From AP-15 sp963716115 (lineage in GTDB: Bacteria; Pseudomonadota; Alphaproteobacteria; ATCC43930; CGMCC-115725): 64,000 nt of DNA. The translations under genes and the position numbers were made by a program. A model generated the notes under the pieces. That model worked only from the letters and a program-made list of their open reading frames with translations, was not told the DNA's origin and searched no databases. Numbering within the stretch: position 1 is the first letter of the stretch; each line of letters starts with the position of its first letter. Shown in pieces: positions 16,150 to 24,763 of the stretch. The stretch spans positions 186,001 through 250,000 of the forward strand of contig CAVQSZ010000017.1 of assembly GCA_963716115.1 (NCBI GenBank). The letters run 5' to 3'.

Positions 16150-18441
16150 CTACTCCGCCGCCTGGCGCAGCGGCGGGGCCTGGTCGAGCGCCGCCAACAG
16201 GCGCGGCGGCGACATCGGCAGGTCGCGCAGCCGGATCCCGGTGGCGTCGCAGATCGCGTTGGCGACCGCCGCCATCGGCGGCACGATCGGCACCTCGCCG
16301 ACGCCGCGCGCGCCGAACGGGTGGCGCGGGTTGGGCAGCTCGACCATGACCGTGTCGATCATCGGCATGTCCGAGGCGACCGGGCAGCGGTAGTCGAGAA
16401 AGCCCGGATTTTCGAGCCTTCCGTCCTTGTCGTAGATGTATTCCTCGTTGAGCGCCCAGCCGACCCCCTGGGCGACGCCGCCCTGCATCTGGCCCTCGAC
16501 ATAGGAGGGGTGGATCGCGCGGCCGACATCCTGGATCGCGGTGTAGCGCAGGATCTTGACGTGGCCGGTCTCGCGGTCGACCTCGACATCGCAGATATGG
16601 GTGGCGAAGGCCGGCCCCTGGCCCTGCGCGTTGATCTGCACCTCGGCGCTGATCGGGCCGCCGGTGCGCGCGGATTTGGCCGCGAGGTCGGCCAGGGACA
16701 AGGGCTCGAAGCTGCCGGCGTTGGGGCCGGCCGGATAGGCCTTGCCGTCCTTCCATTCGACCGCGTCGGGCGGGATGTCCCAGGTCACCGCGGCGCGTTT
16801 CTTCAGCTCCTCGACCACCTTCTGGGCGGACTGCGTCACCGCCATGCCGCCGGCAAAGGTCACGCGGCTGCCGCCGGTCGAGGCGCTGAAGCCGATCGCG
16901 GTCGTGTCGCCGACCACCGGCCGGACGCTCTCGAACGGGACGCCCAGCACCTCGGCCACCATCATCGCCATCGAGGCGCGCGAGCCGCCGATATCGGGGT
17001 GCCCCTCGGTCACCGTGACCGTGCCGTCCTCGTTGACATGGCAGGCGGCGCTCGATTCGCCGCCGGCATTGTGCCAGTAGCCGGAGGCGATGCCGCGGCC
17101 CTGATTAGGCCCGAGCGGCGCTTTCAGATGCTCGCTTGCCCTGGCTGCCTCAAGCGTCTGTTTATAGCCGATATTGACCCAGGTCGGTCCATGCGTCGCC
17201 TTGGCGCCGTCCTTGGCGCCGTTGATCTCGCGCAATTTCAGCGGGTCGATCTTCAGCTCCTGCGCCAGTTCGTCGACGCAGCTTTCCACCGCAAAGGAGC
17301 CGATCGGCGCCCCCGGCGCGCGGTAGGCGGCAACTTTCGGCCGGTTGCACAGCACGTCGTAGCCGGTGACGAGCGCGTTGGGCAGGTCGTACGGCGCAAG
17401 CCCGCACATGCAGCCCTGATTGACCGGCGAGCCCGGAAAGGCGCCCGACTGATATTTGAGCACGGCCTGGGCGGCGGTGATATGGCCGTCCCGCTTGGCC
17501 CCGAGCTTGACTTCGATGACCGCGCCCGAGGTCGGGCCGGTCGCCCGGAACACCTCCTCACGGCTCATCACGATCTTGACCGGCCGGCCGGATTTCTTCG
17601 ACAGCATGTAGGCGACCGGCTCCAGATAGACGATCGTCTTGCCGCCGAAGCCGCCGCCGATCTCGGCCGGGATCGCGCGGATGTCGGCGATGTCGGCGCC
17701 GACGATCCGCGCGGTGTAGCCGCGCACCATGAACTGGCCCTGGCTTGAGCTCCAGATCGTGGTTTGCCCGTCCGGCGCCACCGCGACGACGCAGGCGTGC
17801 GGCTCGATATAGCCCTGGTGCACGGGCTTTGTCGTATAGCGCCGCTCGATGACGATTTCCGCCGCGGCGAAGCCGGCCTCGACATCGCCCTTGGCGAAAC
17901 GCACCATCTTGGCGACGTTGGAGGGCTTGGTCGGCCGCGGCTCGACCCCCGAGGTGAAGATGTCGTCGTGCAGCACCGGCGCGTCGGGCGCCATCGCCGC
18001 CTCGACATCCATGACGTGCGGCAACACCTCGTACTCGACCTCGATCAGATCGAGCGCCTGCTCGGCGATCGCCGGCGAGGTCGCGGCCACCGCGGCCACC
18101 GCGTGGCCCTCGTAAAGCGCCTTGCCGATCGCCATGCAGTTGCGCGACAGATCCCAGAGATTGGCCGGCGCCGCGCCGATCACGCGCTTATCCGGCGGGA
18201 GGTGGGGAAAATCGGCGCGGGTCGTGACCGCCTTGACGCCCGGCAGCGCCATCGCCTTGTCGGTGTTGACCGACAGGATGCGGGCGTGCGCGTGCGGGCT
18301 GCGCTTCACTTTGCCCCACAGCATCCCCGGCATCGTCATGTCGGCGCCGAAATTGGCCCGGCCGGTGACCTTGTCGACGCCGTCGGGGCGGATCGGGCGG
18401 GTGCCGACGACCTTCAGGTCGGCCTTGTCGAGAAAGCTCAT
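16150..18441 (-). CDS. molybdopterin-binding large subunit of a xanthine-dehydrogenase-family enzyme, first paralogue
   Basis: A 763-residue catalytic subunit that hydroxylates an aromatic, N-heterocyclic or aldehyde substrate using water as oxygen source. It shows KVTGRANFGADM, EIGGGFGGKT, AYRAPGAP and the catalytic Glu716 in GARGVGE. The ATG at 18441 overlaps the stop of the corrected 2Fe-2S gene. Order FAD - 2Fe-2S - Mo is that of three-subunit enzymes such as CO dehydrogenase and nicotine/isoquinoline-type hydroxylases. It lacks the AYRCSFR loop of CO dehydrogenase, so CO is unlikely. A downstream frameshift in the 2Fe-2S gene makes an artificial continuous frame with this gene; I do not regard them as fused. 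Confidence 0.93.
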   Translation of the reverse strand: MSFLDKADLKVVGTRPIRPDGVDKVTGRANFGADMTMPGMLWGKVKRSPHAHARILSVNTDKAMALPGVKAVTTRADFPHLPPDKRVIGAAPANLWDLSRNCMAIGKALYEGHAVAAVAATSPAIAEQALDLIEVEYEVLPHVMDVEAAMAPDAPVLHDDIFTSGVEPRPTKPSNVAKMVRFAKGDVEAGFAAAEIVIERRYTTKPVHQGYIEPHACVVAVAPDGQTTIWSSSQGQFMVRGYTARIVGADIADIRAIPAEIGGGFGGKTIVYLEPVAYMLSKKSGRPVKIVMSREEVFRATGPTSGAVIEVKLGAKRDGHITAAQAVLKYQSGAFPGSPVNQGCMCGLAPYDLPNALVTGYDVLCNRPKVAAYRAPGAPIGSFAVESCVDELAQELKIDPLKLREINGAKDGAKATHGPTWVNIGYKQTLEAARASEHLKAPLGPNQGRGIASGYWHNAGGESSAACHVNEDGTVTVTEGHPDIGGSRASMAMMVAEVLGVPFESVRPVVGDTTAIGFSASTGGSRVTFAGGMAVTQSAQKVVEELKKRAAVTWDIPPDAVEWKDGKAYPAGPNAGSFEPLSLADLAAKSARTGGPISAEVQINAQGQGPAFATHICDVEVDRETGHVKILRYTAIQDVGRAIHPSYVEGQMQGGVAQGVGWALNEEYIYDKDGRLENPGFLDYRCPVASDMPMIDTVMVELPNPRHPFGARGVGEVPIVPPMAAVANAICDATGIRLRDLPMSPPRLLAALDQAPPLRQAAE

Positions 18442-18924
18442 CGCGCCGCCTCCCCGCGCATGACCGCGGCGGCGTCGAGCACCGCGCGGATGATCTTGTC
18501 GTAGCCGGTGCAGCGGCACAGGTTGCCGGCGAGCCAGTAGCGCGCCTCCTCCTCGGTCGGGTTCTGGTTCTCGTCGAGCAAGCGCCTTGGCCGCGACGAT
18601 AAAGCCCGGCGTGCAGAAGCCGCACTGCAAGGCCGCGTGCTCGAGGAATTTCTGCTGCACCGGGTGCAGCCGGTCGCCCTCGGCGATGCCTTCGACTGTG
18701 GTGATCTTGCGGCCCTCGGCCTCGGCGCCGAGCATCAGGCACGAGCAGACGATGTTGCCGTCGCAGATGACGGTGCAGGCGCCGCAATCGCCCGAGCTGC
18801 AGCCTTCCTTGCTGCCGGTCAGGTTGAGCTCGTCGCGCAGCACGTCGAGCAGGGTCTGCTGCGGCTCGCAGAGGAATTCGACGGGCTCGCCGTTGATCGT
18901 GGTCGTTACGTGTTGCTTGGCCAT
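18438..18924 (-). CDS. [2Fe-2S] subunit of the molybdenum hydroxylase, frameshifted
   Basis: Small electron-transfer subunit with two 2Fe-2S clusters. The plant-ferredoxin-type cluster ligands are Cys42, Cys47, Cys50 and Cys62 in GCSSGDCGACTV...SC. The second cluster uses QCGFCTPGF and, after correction, LCRCTGYDKII. The frame breaks at 18579-18582 (CAAG; reading CAG restores LLDENQNPTEEEARYWLAGN) and then ends at the TGA overlapping the large-subunit ATG. Total of 487 nt equals 162 codons plus one base. The start ATG at 18924 shares its A with the upstream FAD-gene stop. Confidence 0.92.
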
Positions 18925-19793
18925 TAGCGTGCTCCAGCGCGTTCAAAGGCGATTGCGGCCGTGCGGCGTGCGAGGACGCCCGCGACCTTGGTGCGGTATT
19001 CGATGGTGCCGCGCTTGTCGGTGATCGGCTTGCAGGCGCGCTGCGCCGCCGCGTCGAGCGCGGCCAAGGTCGCGTCGTCGAGCCGGTGGCCGATCAGCGC
19101 CTTGGCTGCATCCTCGACGATCAGCTGGGTCGGCGCCACCGCGCCCAGCACGACCCGCGCATCGGTGCACACGCCGGCCGCATCGAGCGTCACGTTGACG
19201 CCGACGCCGACGACGGCGATGTCCATCTCGGTGCGCGGGATAAAGCGCAGATAGGCGTCGCACTGATGCGGCTTCGGCTTCGGCACGTGGAACTCGACGA
19301 TAATCTCGCCCTTGGCGAGCGAGGTCTGCCCCGGCCCGGTGACGATCGCCTCGACCAGCGCCTCGCGCCGCCCGCCGGGGCCGGCGATCACCGCGATGGC
19401 GCGCGCAGCGATCATCGCCGGCACGCTGTCGGCCGCGGGCGAGGCGTTGCACAGATTGCCGGCGAGCGAGGCCCGCCCCTGGATCTGCTGCGAGCCGATC
19501 AGATCGACGCCCTCGACAATCCCCGGCCAGGCGTGGCTCAAGCCCTCGTGCTCGCTGATCATGACCCCCGGGGTGGCGGCGCCGATGACGAACATGTCCG
19601 CCGTCTCGCGAATGCCGATCAGGCTGGGGATCCGCTTGGTGTCGACGATCAGCTCGGGGTGGATGCGGCCGGAGCGCAGCTGCACCAGAAGGTCGGTGCC
19701 GCCGGACAACGGCTTGGCCAGGCCGGGGGCGGCGGCCAGCAAGCCGATCGCCTCGTCGACCGTCGTTGGCGTGGTGAAGTTCAGACTGGGCAT
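18924..19793 (-). CDS. FAD-binding medium subunit of the molybdenum hydroxylase
   Basis: The 289-residue flavin subunit that passes electrons from the 2Fe-2S clusters to an acceptor. It has the VAO/CoxM-type FAD motif KPLSGGTDLLVQLRSG at residues 27-42 and the second contact in GNLCNASPAADSVPAMIA near residue 112. It is the first gene of the operon FAD - 2Fe-2S - large 1 - large 2 - MoaD-like, each boundary within the first three overlapping. AGGAGC lies before the ATG at 19793. Confidence 0.93.
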   Translation of the reverse strand: MPSLNFTTPTTVDEAIGLLAAAPGLAKPLSGGTDLLVQLRSGRIHPELIVDTKRIPSLIGIRETADMFVIGAATPGVMISEHEGLSHAWPGIVEGVDLIGSQQIQGRASLAGNLCNASPAADSVPAMIAARAIAVIAGPGGRREALVEAIVTGPGQTSLAKGEIIVEFHVPKPKPHQCDAYLRFIPRTEMDIAVVGVGVNVTLDAAGVCTDARVVLGAVAPTQLIVEDAAKALIGHRLDDATLAALDAAAQRACKPITDKRGTIEYRTKVAGVLARRTAAIAFERAGAR

Positions 19794-20005
19794 GTTCGCT
19801 CCTGAAATCGCACGGGCAAGCGTCCGCCGCGGCGCGCGGAAAGGGTGCGGCCCGGCCGCGCCGGCGGCCCAGGGTCGCGCATCCCTCGCTTACACTACCA
19901 TCCTAGCCGGGGTGAAGCGCTATGTTCAACCGGCCCAAGGACGAGACCGGCGGACAGCGCCCGACGAACCGACCCGCCGGCCCGGTAAAACCGGCAAGGG
20001 AACGA

Positions 20006-20034
20006 GAGCCTGCTCCGGCGCAGGCCGGGGACGC
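20006..20034 (+). repeat. short dispersed repeat, copy 1
   Basis: GAGCCTGCTCCGGCGCAGGC followed by CGGGGACGC. A near-identical sequence (three differences) lies at 57450-57480. Both are intergenic and contain a small self-complementary part, CCTGC-N-CCGGCGCAGG. It lies in the 294-bp gap 19794-20087, which holds no gene I can support. Confidence 0.5.
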
Positions 20035-20087
20035 ACCGCGCTTCGCCAACCCCGCCTCTTTCCCCGCCACCGGACCCGCCGCGCCCG

Positions 20088-20519
<432 letters not shown>

Positions 20520-20664
20520 ACGGGGGTCACCCTGTCGCACCGACCCAGGACGTCAAATCGCGTCTCTGACGTCCGTCAGATTTCCCTTCGACAGGCCGCC
20601 CGGCAGGGATAGGCTTTGGCGAAATCCGAGGCTGGCCCGGATCGCAACCCCGAGGGAGGACGCC

Positions 20665-21123
20665 ATGCATGTTACCCGGCGCAATCTGGCGATCGCGGGC
20701 GCATTTGCGCTCGGATCGGCAAGCCTGCTGCGCAGCCCGGCGGCGCTTGGCGACGCCGCCGACGAGGCCGCGGTCAAAGGCAACGTCGAAGCGCTGCGCA
20801 AGGCGCTGCTGGCGGCGGACAAGGCGGAGCTGGAAAAGCTGGCGGCCGAGCAGCTGAGCTACGGCCATTCGGGCGGCAAGATCCAGACAAAGGCCGAGTT
20901 CGTCGACGGCGTCATGACCCGGAAGGCGGTCGTCAAATCGCTCGACTTTCCCGATCTCACCGTCGCGGTGGCCGGCGACGCCGCGATCGCGCGGCATCTC
21001 TACGTGTCCGAATCCGAAACCGACGGCAAGCCCAACAGCATCAAGATCGGCGTGCTCGCGGTCTGGCAAAAGCAAGGCGGCGGCTGGAAGCTGCTGGCGC
21101 GCCAAGCCTACAAGCTCGCCTGA
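20665..21123 (+). CDS. Tat-exported SnoaL/NTF2-like protein
   Basis: A 152-residue protein. The N-terminus has a twin-arginine signal, TRRNLAIAGAFALG, cleaved probably after ALG. The mature part (EAAVKGNVEALRKALLAADKAEL...GGGWKLLARQAYKLA) has the helix-first, strand-rich pattern of the NTF2-like DUF4440/SnoaL family, which includes small-molecule isomerases and many proteins of unknown role. GGGAGGA precedes the ATG at 20665. It converges on the MFS transporter. Periplasmic location is inferred from the signal. Confidence 0.8.
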   Translation: MHVTRRNLAIAGAFALGSASLLRSPAALGDAADEAAVKGNVEALRKALLAADKAELEKLAAEQLSYGHSGGKIQTKAEFVDGVMTRKAVVKSLDFPDLTVAVAGDAAIARHLYVSESETDGKPNSIKIGVLAVWQKQGGGWKLLARQAYKLA

Positions 21124-21150
21124 CCCGCCGGCTCGGCCACAGCGCCGCGC

Positions 21151-22446
21151 CTACGCTCGCGCCAGGGTCGGTGACGGAAAGCGGCTCTGGCGGAAGACCA
21201 GCATGGCGACGACGGCGAAGTTGGCGAGGTTGAAGACGATGCCGGTGGCGAAGGCCGCCGCGTAGAAGCCGGAATGGTCGTAGATCGCGCCGGCGAGCCA
21301 GCCGCCCGCCGCCATGCCCGAGCCGCTGCACAGCAACAGGGTCGGGATGCGCCACGACGCCTCCCGGGCCGGGAACAGCTCGCGCAGCGCCAGCACATAG
21401 GCCGGGATGATGCCGCTGAAGCCGAGGCCGAAGGCGGCGGCGACGGTGAACAGGCCGGCCTCGTTCTGGGTCAGGAGAAACCCGGTCATCGCCGCGATCT
21501 GGCAGGCCGAGCCCGCCAGCACGGTGCGCAGCCCGCCGATCCGGTCGGCGACGACACCCCACAATTGGCGGCCGATAAAGGCGCAGGCCAAGAGCACCGA
21601 CAGCATTACGCCGCCGCGGGTCAACGGGATGCCGAGATCGCCGCAGAAGGCGACCAGATGGCCCTGCGGCATCGCCATCGGCACGCAGCACAAAAAGCTC
21701 GCCAGACACATCAGGCGGTACGCGGTTCTCGGCCGCAGCCCGAGGACCGGGGCGCCCGCCGCCGGCTCCCCCCGCATCGCCTCGGCGCCGGCCGCCCTCG
21801 GCAATGCCCGGAACACGCTCAGCGCCGCGGGGACGACCGCGACCGCCACGAAGACCGCATAAAGCTGCATCGTCGTGCGCCAGCCGATCCAGCCGATCGC
21901 GTGGCCGAAAATGGGCGCCCAGATCGTGCCGGCGGCGGCCTGGCCGCTGGCGATCATCGCCAAGGCGGTGCCGCGCCGGCGGTCGAACCAGCGCGCAACA
22001 TAGACATAGAGCGGCGCGTTGAGCCCGGCGTTGCCGAGCAGCCCCATGAACAGCCCGTGCCCGAGCAGAAACAGGAATCGCCCGCCAAGGCTGGCGACGA
22101 CCAGGCCGACCGCGATCATCACCGCGCCGAACGCGACCGTCCAGCGCACCCCGACGCGCTCGGCGATCTGGCCCATCGCGATGCCGCCGACCGCCGAGCC
22201 GAGCCAGGCGAGCGAGTAGGCCAGCGCCGGCACCGAGCGGGCGTCGCCGAACTCGGCGGCGATCGGCTGCAACGCCACGACGGTGATCAGCGGCCCGCCG
22301 AACGAGACCGACATGATGGCGAGCGCGACCGCCGCGACGAGCCACGAGCGCCGGGTCTCGATCGTTCCCGCCGCGGCGCCGCCCGCCGGCGCGCGCGCAA
22401 GCGCCCTCTGGTTGCCGGTCTCGCTGCGAAAGGCCATGCTGCCCAA
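21151..22446 (-). CDS. MFS transporter (OFA/monocarboxylate-like)
   Basis: A 431-residue secondary transporter with 12 predicted membrane segments in two blocks of six and a cytoplasmic loop near residues 205-230. The loop between segments 2 and 3 has the MFS signature, GQIAERVGVRWTVAFG. The pattern LITVVALQPIAAEFG early in segment 1 resembles YbfB/oxalate-formate-type organic-acid carriers. ATG 22446 or the one at 22437 could be used. No adjacent gene gives a substrate; the aconitase-X/CoA-transferase operon upstream uses organic acids, so a shared substrate is possible. Confidence 0.85.
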   Translation of the reverse strand: MGSMAFRSETGNQRALARAPAGGAAAGTIETRRSWLVAAVALAIMSVSFGGPLITVVALQPIAAEFGDARSVPALAYSLAWLGSAVGGIAMGQIAERVGVRWTVAFGAVMIAVGLVVASLGGRFLFLLGHGLFMGLLGNAGLNAPLYVYVARWFDRRRGTALAMIASGQAAAGTIWAPIFGHAIGWIGWRTTMQLYAVFVAVAVVPAALSVFRALPRAAGAEAMRGEPAAGAPVLGLRPRTAYRLMCLASFLCCVPMAMPQGHLVAFCGDLGIPLTRGGVMLSVLLACAFIGRQLWGVVADRIGGLRTVLAGSACQIAAMTGFLLTQNEAGLFTVAAAFGLGFSGIIPAYVLALRELFPAREASWRIPTLLLCSGSGMAAGGWLAGAIYDHSGFYAAAFATGIVFNLANFAVVAMLVFRQSRFPSPTLARA

Positions 22447-22488
22447 GTGTTACGCCGGCCTTTGCCCGGCAACAAGGATCGTCGCCCG

Positions 22489-23091
22489 ATGAGCTCCCAT
22501 GTCGGAACCGTCATCGAAACCGAGCGGCTGCGGCTGCGCGCGCATCGCGAGGACGACCTCGCCGCGCTCGTCGCGCTGGCCGGCGATTGGCAGGTCGCCC
22601 GCTGGCTCGCGACGAGGCCGCATCCTGGCGGCGCTTCCGCCTCACGAGGATCGGTTCAGGATTTCGACCGTGCCGGCCGCGGGGTCGACGCGCAGCTCGT
22701 CGCCGGGGCGCATGCGCCGGGCGCGTCGCCGCGAAGCGGTCGCGATCGCCTTGCAGGAGGACGACCGGCTGATCGGCGGCGGCGGGCTCGACGGCAGCGC
22801 CGGCGACGGCGGCGCGCGAGCCGGCGCTCGGCTATTGGCGTGGCGACGCCCCTATTGGCGTCGCGGCATGCGGCCGCGAGGCGGTCGCGGCGGCTGATCG
22901 ATTACGGCTTTGGCACGCCCTCGGCCTCGAAACCATCCGCGCCTACACCGACCCGACCAACCTCGCCTCGCAAAAGGTGCTGCTGCATTGCGGCCTCAGG
23001 CCCGCCGGCGAGATCGAGCTGGTGGAGCCGACCGCGTCACGGCGCCCGCCGCGCGCCCTTGTTCCGCATCGCGCGGAGCCGAACGCCATGA
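22489..23091 (+). pseudogene. decayed GNAT-family N-acetyltransferase
   Basis: Pieces of one acetyltransferase appear in all three plus frames: TVIETERLRLRAHREDDLAAL (frame 1), EAVAIALQEDDRLIGGGGLDG (frame 2), REPALGYW, LIDYGFG, then LETIRAYTDPTNLASQKVLL and GEIELVEPT. At least four indels are needed to join them, one of which is a CTTG at 23058-23061. In addition, bases 22652-22730 are not acetyltransferase sequence but a copy of the end of the neighbouring aconitase-X small-subunit gene in antisense. This exceeds what simple base-calling errors explain, so I call it a pseudogene. Confidence 0.7.
22652..22730. repeat. duplicated fragment of the aconitase-X small-subunit gene
   Basis: About 79 bp matching 23102-23184 at near 88% identity, in the same orientation. 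On the minus strand it encodes GDELRVDPAAGTVEIL, the expected C-terminus of an aconitase-X swivel subunit, whereas the intact gene ends GDELRVDPAAGTVRDS. It lies inside the decayed acetyltransferase. Confidence 0.75.
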
Positions 23092-23105
23092 CCTGATCGA
23101 GCGGT

Positions 23106-23510
23106 TCACGAATCTCGGACCGTGCCGGCCGCGGGGTCGACGCGCAGCTCGTCGCCGGTGCGAATGAGCCGGGTCACGTCGCCCTCGAAGCGGTCGACCA
23201 GCGCCACGCCGGCGAACGCCGCGCCCTGCGCCAGGATCGGGTTGACCCGGTTGAAGATCAGCGCCCGCGGCGCGATGCCGCGCGAGGCCATCTCATTGAG
23301 CATCCAGGCGGTGGCGACGCCGCCCTTGGCGTCGTTCAGGACCAGGATGCGGCCGACAAAGCTCTGGCCGGCGAGCTTGTGGCCGGGGCGCGAGAACACG
23401 CCCTTGACGCGGTCGAGATCGTAGCGCGCGGAAAAATTGTCGGCGGCGACCAGCGCCGCGCCGGCGACGGCGGGGCCGATCCCCTTATGGCAGCGCAGCA
23501 GGATCGGCAT
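23106..23510 (-). CDS. aconitase X small (swivel) subunit, DUF126
   Basis: A 134-residue swivelling beta/alpha domain that pairs with the large subunit to form an active dehydratase. The conserved start MPILLRCHKGIGPAVAGAALV and the GRILVLNDAKGGVATAWMLNE segment are typical of the DUF126 domain. Its ATG overlaps the large-subunit stop by one base (TGATG), indicating coupled translation. The last residues (TVRDS) differ from the copied fragment at 22652-22730, which ends EIL, so the tail of this copy may have been altered. Confidence 0.88.
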   Translation of the reverse strand: MPILLRCHKGIGPAVAGAALVAADNFSARYDLDRVKGVFSRPGHKLAGQSFVGRILVLNDAKGGVATAWMLNEMASRGIAPRALIFNRVNPILAQGAAFAGVALVDRFEGDVTRLIRTGDELRVDPAAGTVRDS

Positions 23511-24763
23511 CAGAGAACTTTTCCGGCCACGGCAGAGGCGACGCAGCGCTCGAGGCTCGCCAGGGTCGGGCGGTAGCCATAGCCGCCGATGATGTTGACG
23601 AGCTTTGCCGAATTGGTCATCAGCCGCACCCAGCCGTTGGCCTCGGCCATCTCGCGGGCATAGCTCTGGTAGAAGCAGATGCCTTGCGCGACCACCCCGC
23701 CCGCCGCCTCGATCCGGCCGGTCAGGCCCATGCGGTCGGCGGCGTGCTTGATCTCGGGCGAGGTCGTGACGAGCAAGGTCGTGTCGGGATGCACAAGGCG
23801 CCCGTCGAGCGCGTGGGCCACCCCTTCGATCTCGAACAGCGACAATTGCGGCGCGCCAAAGACGACGACATCGAGCTTGTCGCCCGCGGCCATGTAGCGC
23901 GCCAGAAAGGCGTCGATCTCGGCGCGGCCGATCGCGGTCGCCTCGCCGGCGCAGACCGCGTCCTCGGCGGTGATGCCGGGCATGTGAAACAGCGCCACCG
24001 AGCCGAAGCTCGCCAACGCCGTGCCGAAATGCTTCAGCGCGTCGGCGCCGGGGACCGTTTCCACGCCTTCGATCAGCGGCGCCTGCCAATAGGAGCCGCA
24101 GGCCTCGCCGACGATGCCGCCGACGGCGCCCCATTCGCTGAGGTCGCGCGGCGCCGCGGCGAGCCGGAACCGTTTGGTGGCGCGGCGGCTCGCGTCGAGG
24201 TGATAGCCGTAGCGCGGCGTGCGTCCGGTCAAGGCGGCAGCCAATGCCGAGGGGCCGCCCTCGAAATTGCTGCGGGCGCCAAAGACGCTGTTCGAATAGA
24301 TGACGACCCCGGTATCGCCATAGGCGACATGGTCCCCCTTCAGCGGCGCCATGATCGTCTGGTAATTGATGCAGGTGTCGGTCATCAGCACGCCGAAGGC
24401 GCGCAAAGCCGTGATCGCGCGGGTTTCGAGCGCCGCCATCCAATCGCTCTGGCCGAGCCGCTTATAGACATTGAAATCGATGCCGCGCGGGTCGGTGATC
24501 GTCGGCACGAGCACCCGCCGCAGGGCCTCGGGGGCCGCGGCGAGGTCTTCCAGAAACCGCACCCCGGCCTCGCCCAGGGATTCGGTGTCGGCCATGATGT
24601 GGGCTTGGCTGACCGGAACGAAATCGGCGGCGTCGAAGAACTCGCCGACCGCGATCTGGTGCTCGATCGCCCAGCGCCGCGGCTCGCCGAGCTCGCCGGC
24701 CAGCATCGCGCGTTCTTCGTCGGTCAGCCGCATGGCCGGCGCCGCCGACGGACGCCGTTTCAT
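23510..24763 (-). CDS. aconitase X large subunit, DUF521
   Basis: Catalytic subunit of a two-subunit aconitase-X enzyme (417 aa). It contains MRLTDEERAMLAGELG, SQAHIMADTESLGEAG, and the cysteine-containing segments TDTCINYQTI and GEACGSYW that sit near the metal or Fe-S site. Bacterial two-subunit members dehydrate cis-3-hydroxy-L-proline, and archaeal relatives dehydrate phosphomevalonate; the substrate here is not decided. It overlaps the CoA-transferase stop by 4 bp (ATGA), so it is the middle gene of a three-gene operon. No proline racemase or reductase lies near. Confidence 0.88.
   Translation of the reverse strand: MKRRPSAAPAMRLTDEERAMLAGELGEPRRWAIEHQIAVGEFFDAADFVPVSQAHIMADTESLGEAGVRFLEDLAAAPEALRRVLVPTITDPRGIDFNVYKRLGQSDWMAALETRAITALRAFGVLMTDTCINYQTIMAPLKGDHVAYGDTGVVIYSNSVFGARSNFEGGPSALAAALTGRTPRYGYHLDASRRATKRFRLAAAPRDLSEWGAVGGIVGEACGSYWQAPLIEGVETVPGADALKHFGTALASFGSVALFHMPGITAEDAVCAGEATAIGRAEIDAFLARYMAAGDKLDVVVFGAPQLSLFEIEGVAHALDGRLVHPDTTLLVTTSPEIKHAADRMGLTGRIEAAGGVVAQGICFYQSYAREMAEANGWVRLMTNSAKLVNIIGGYGYRPTLASLERCVASAVAGKVL

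Noticed and set aside
16150..18924. A continuous frame joining the 2Fe-2S and molybdopterin subunits
   Set aside because: It exists only because of the 1-bp insertion at 18579-18582. The correct frame of the small subunit continues with its second cluster motif and stops at the large-subunit ATG.
22652..22730. Antisense regulation of the acetyltransferase by an aconitase-X fragment
   Set aside because: The fragment is embedded in a broken gene, and there is no sign of a separate promoter; copying or decay explains it more simply.
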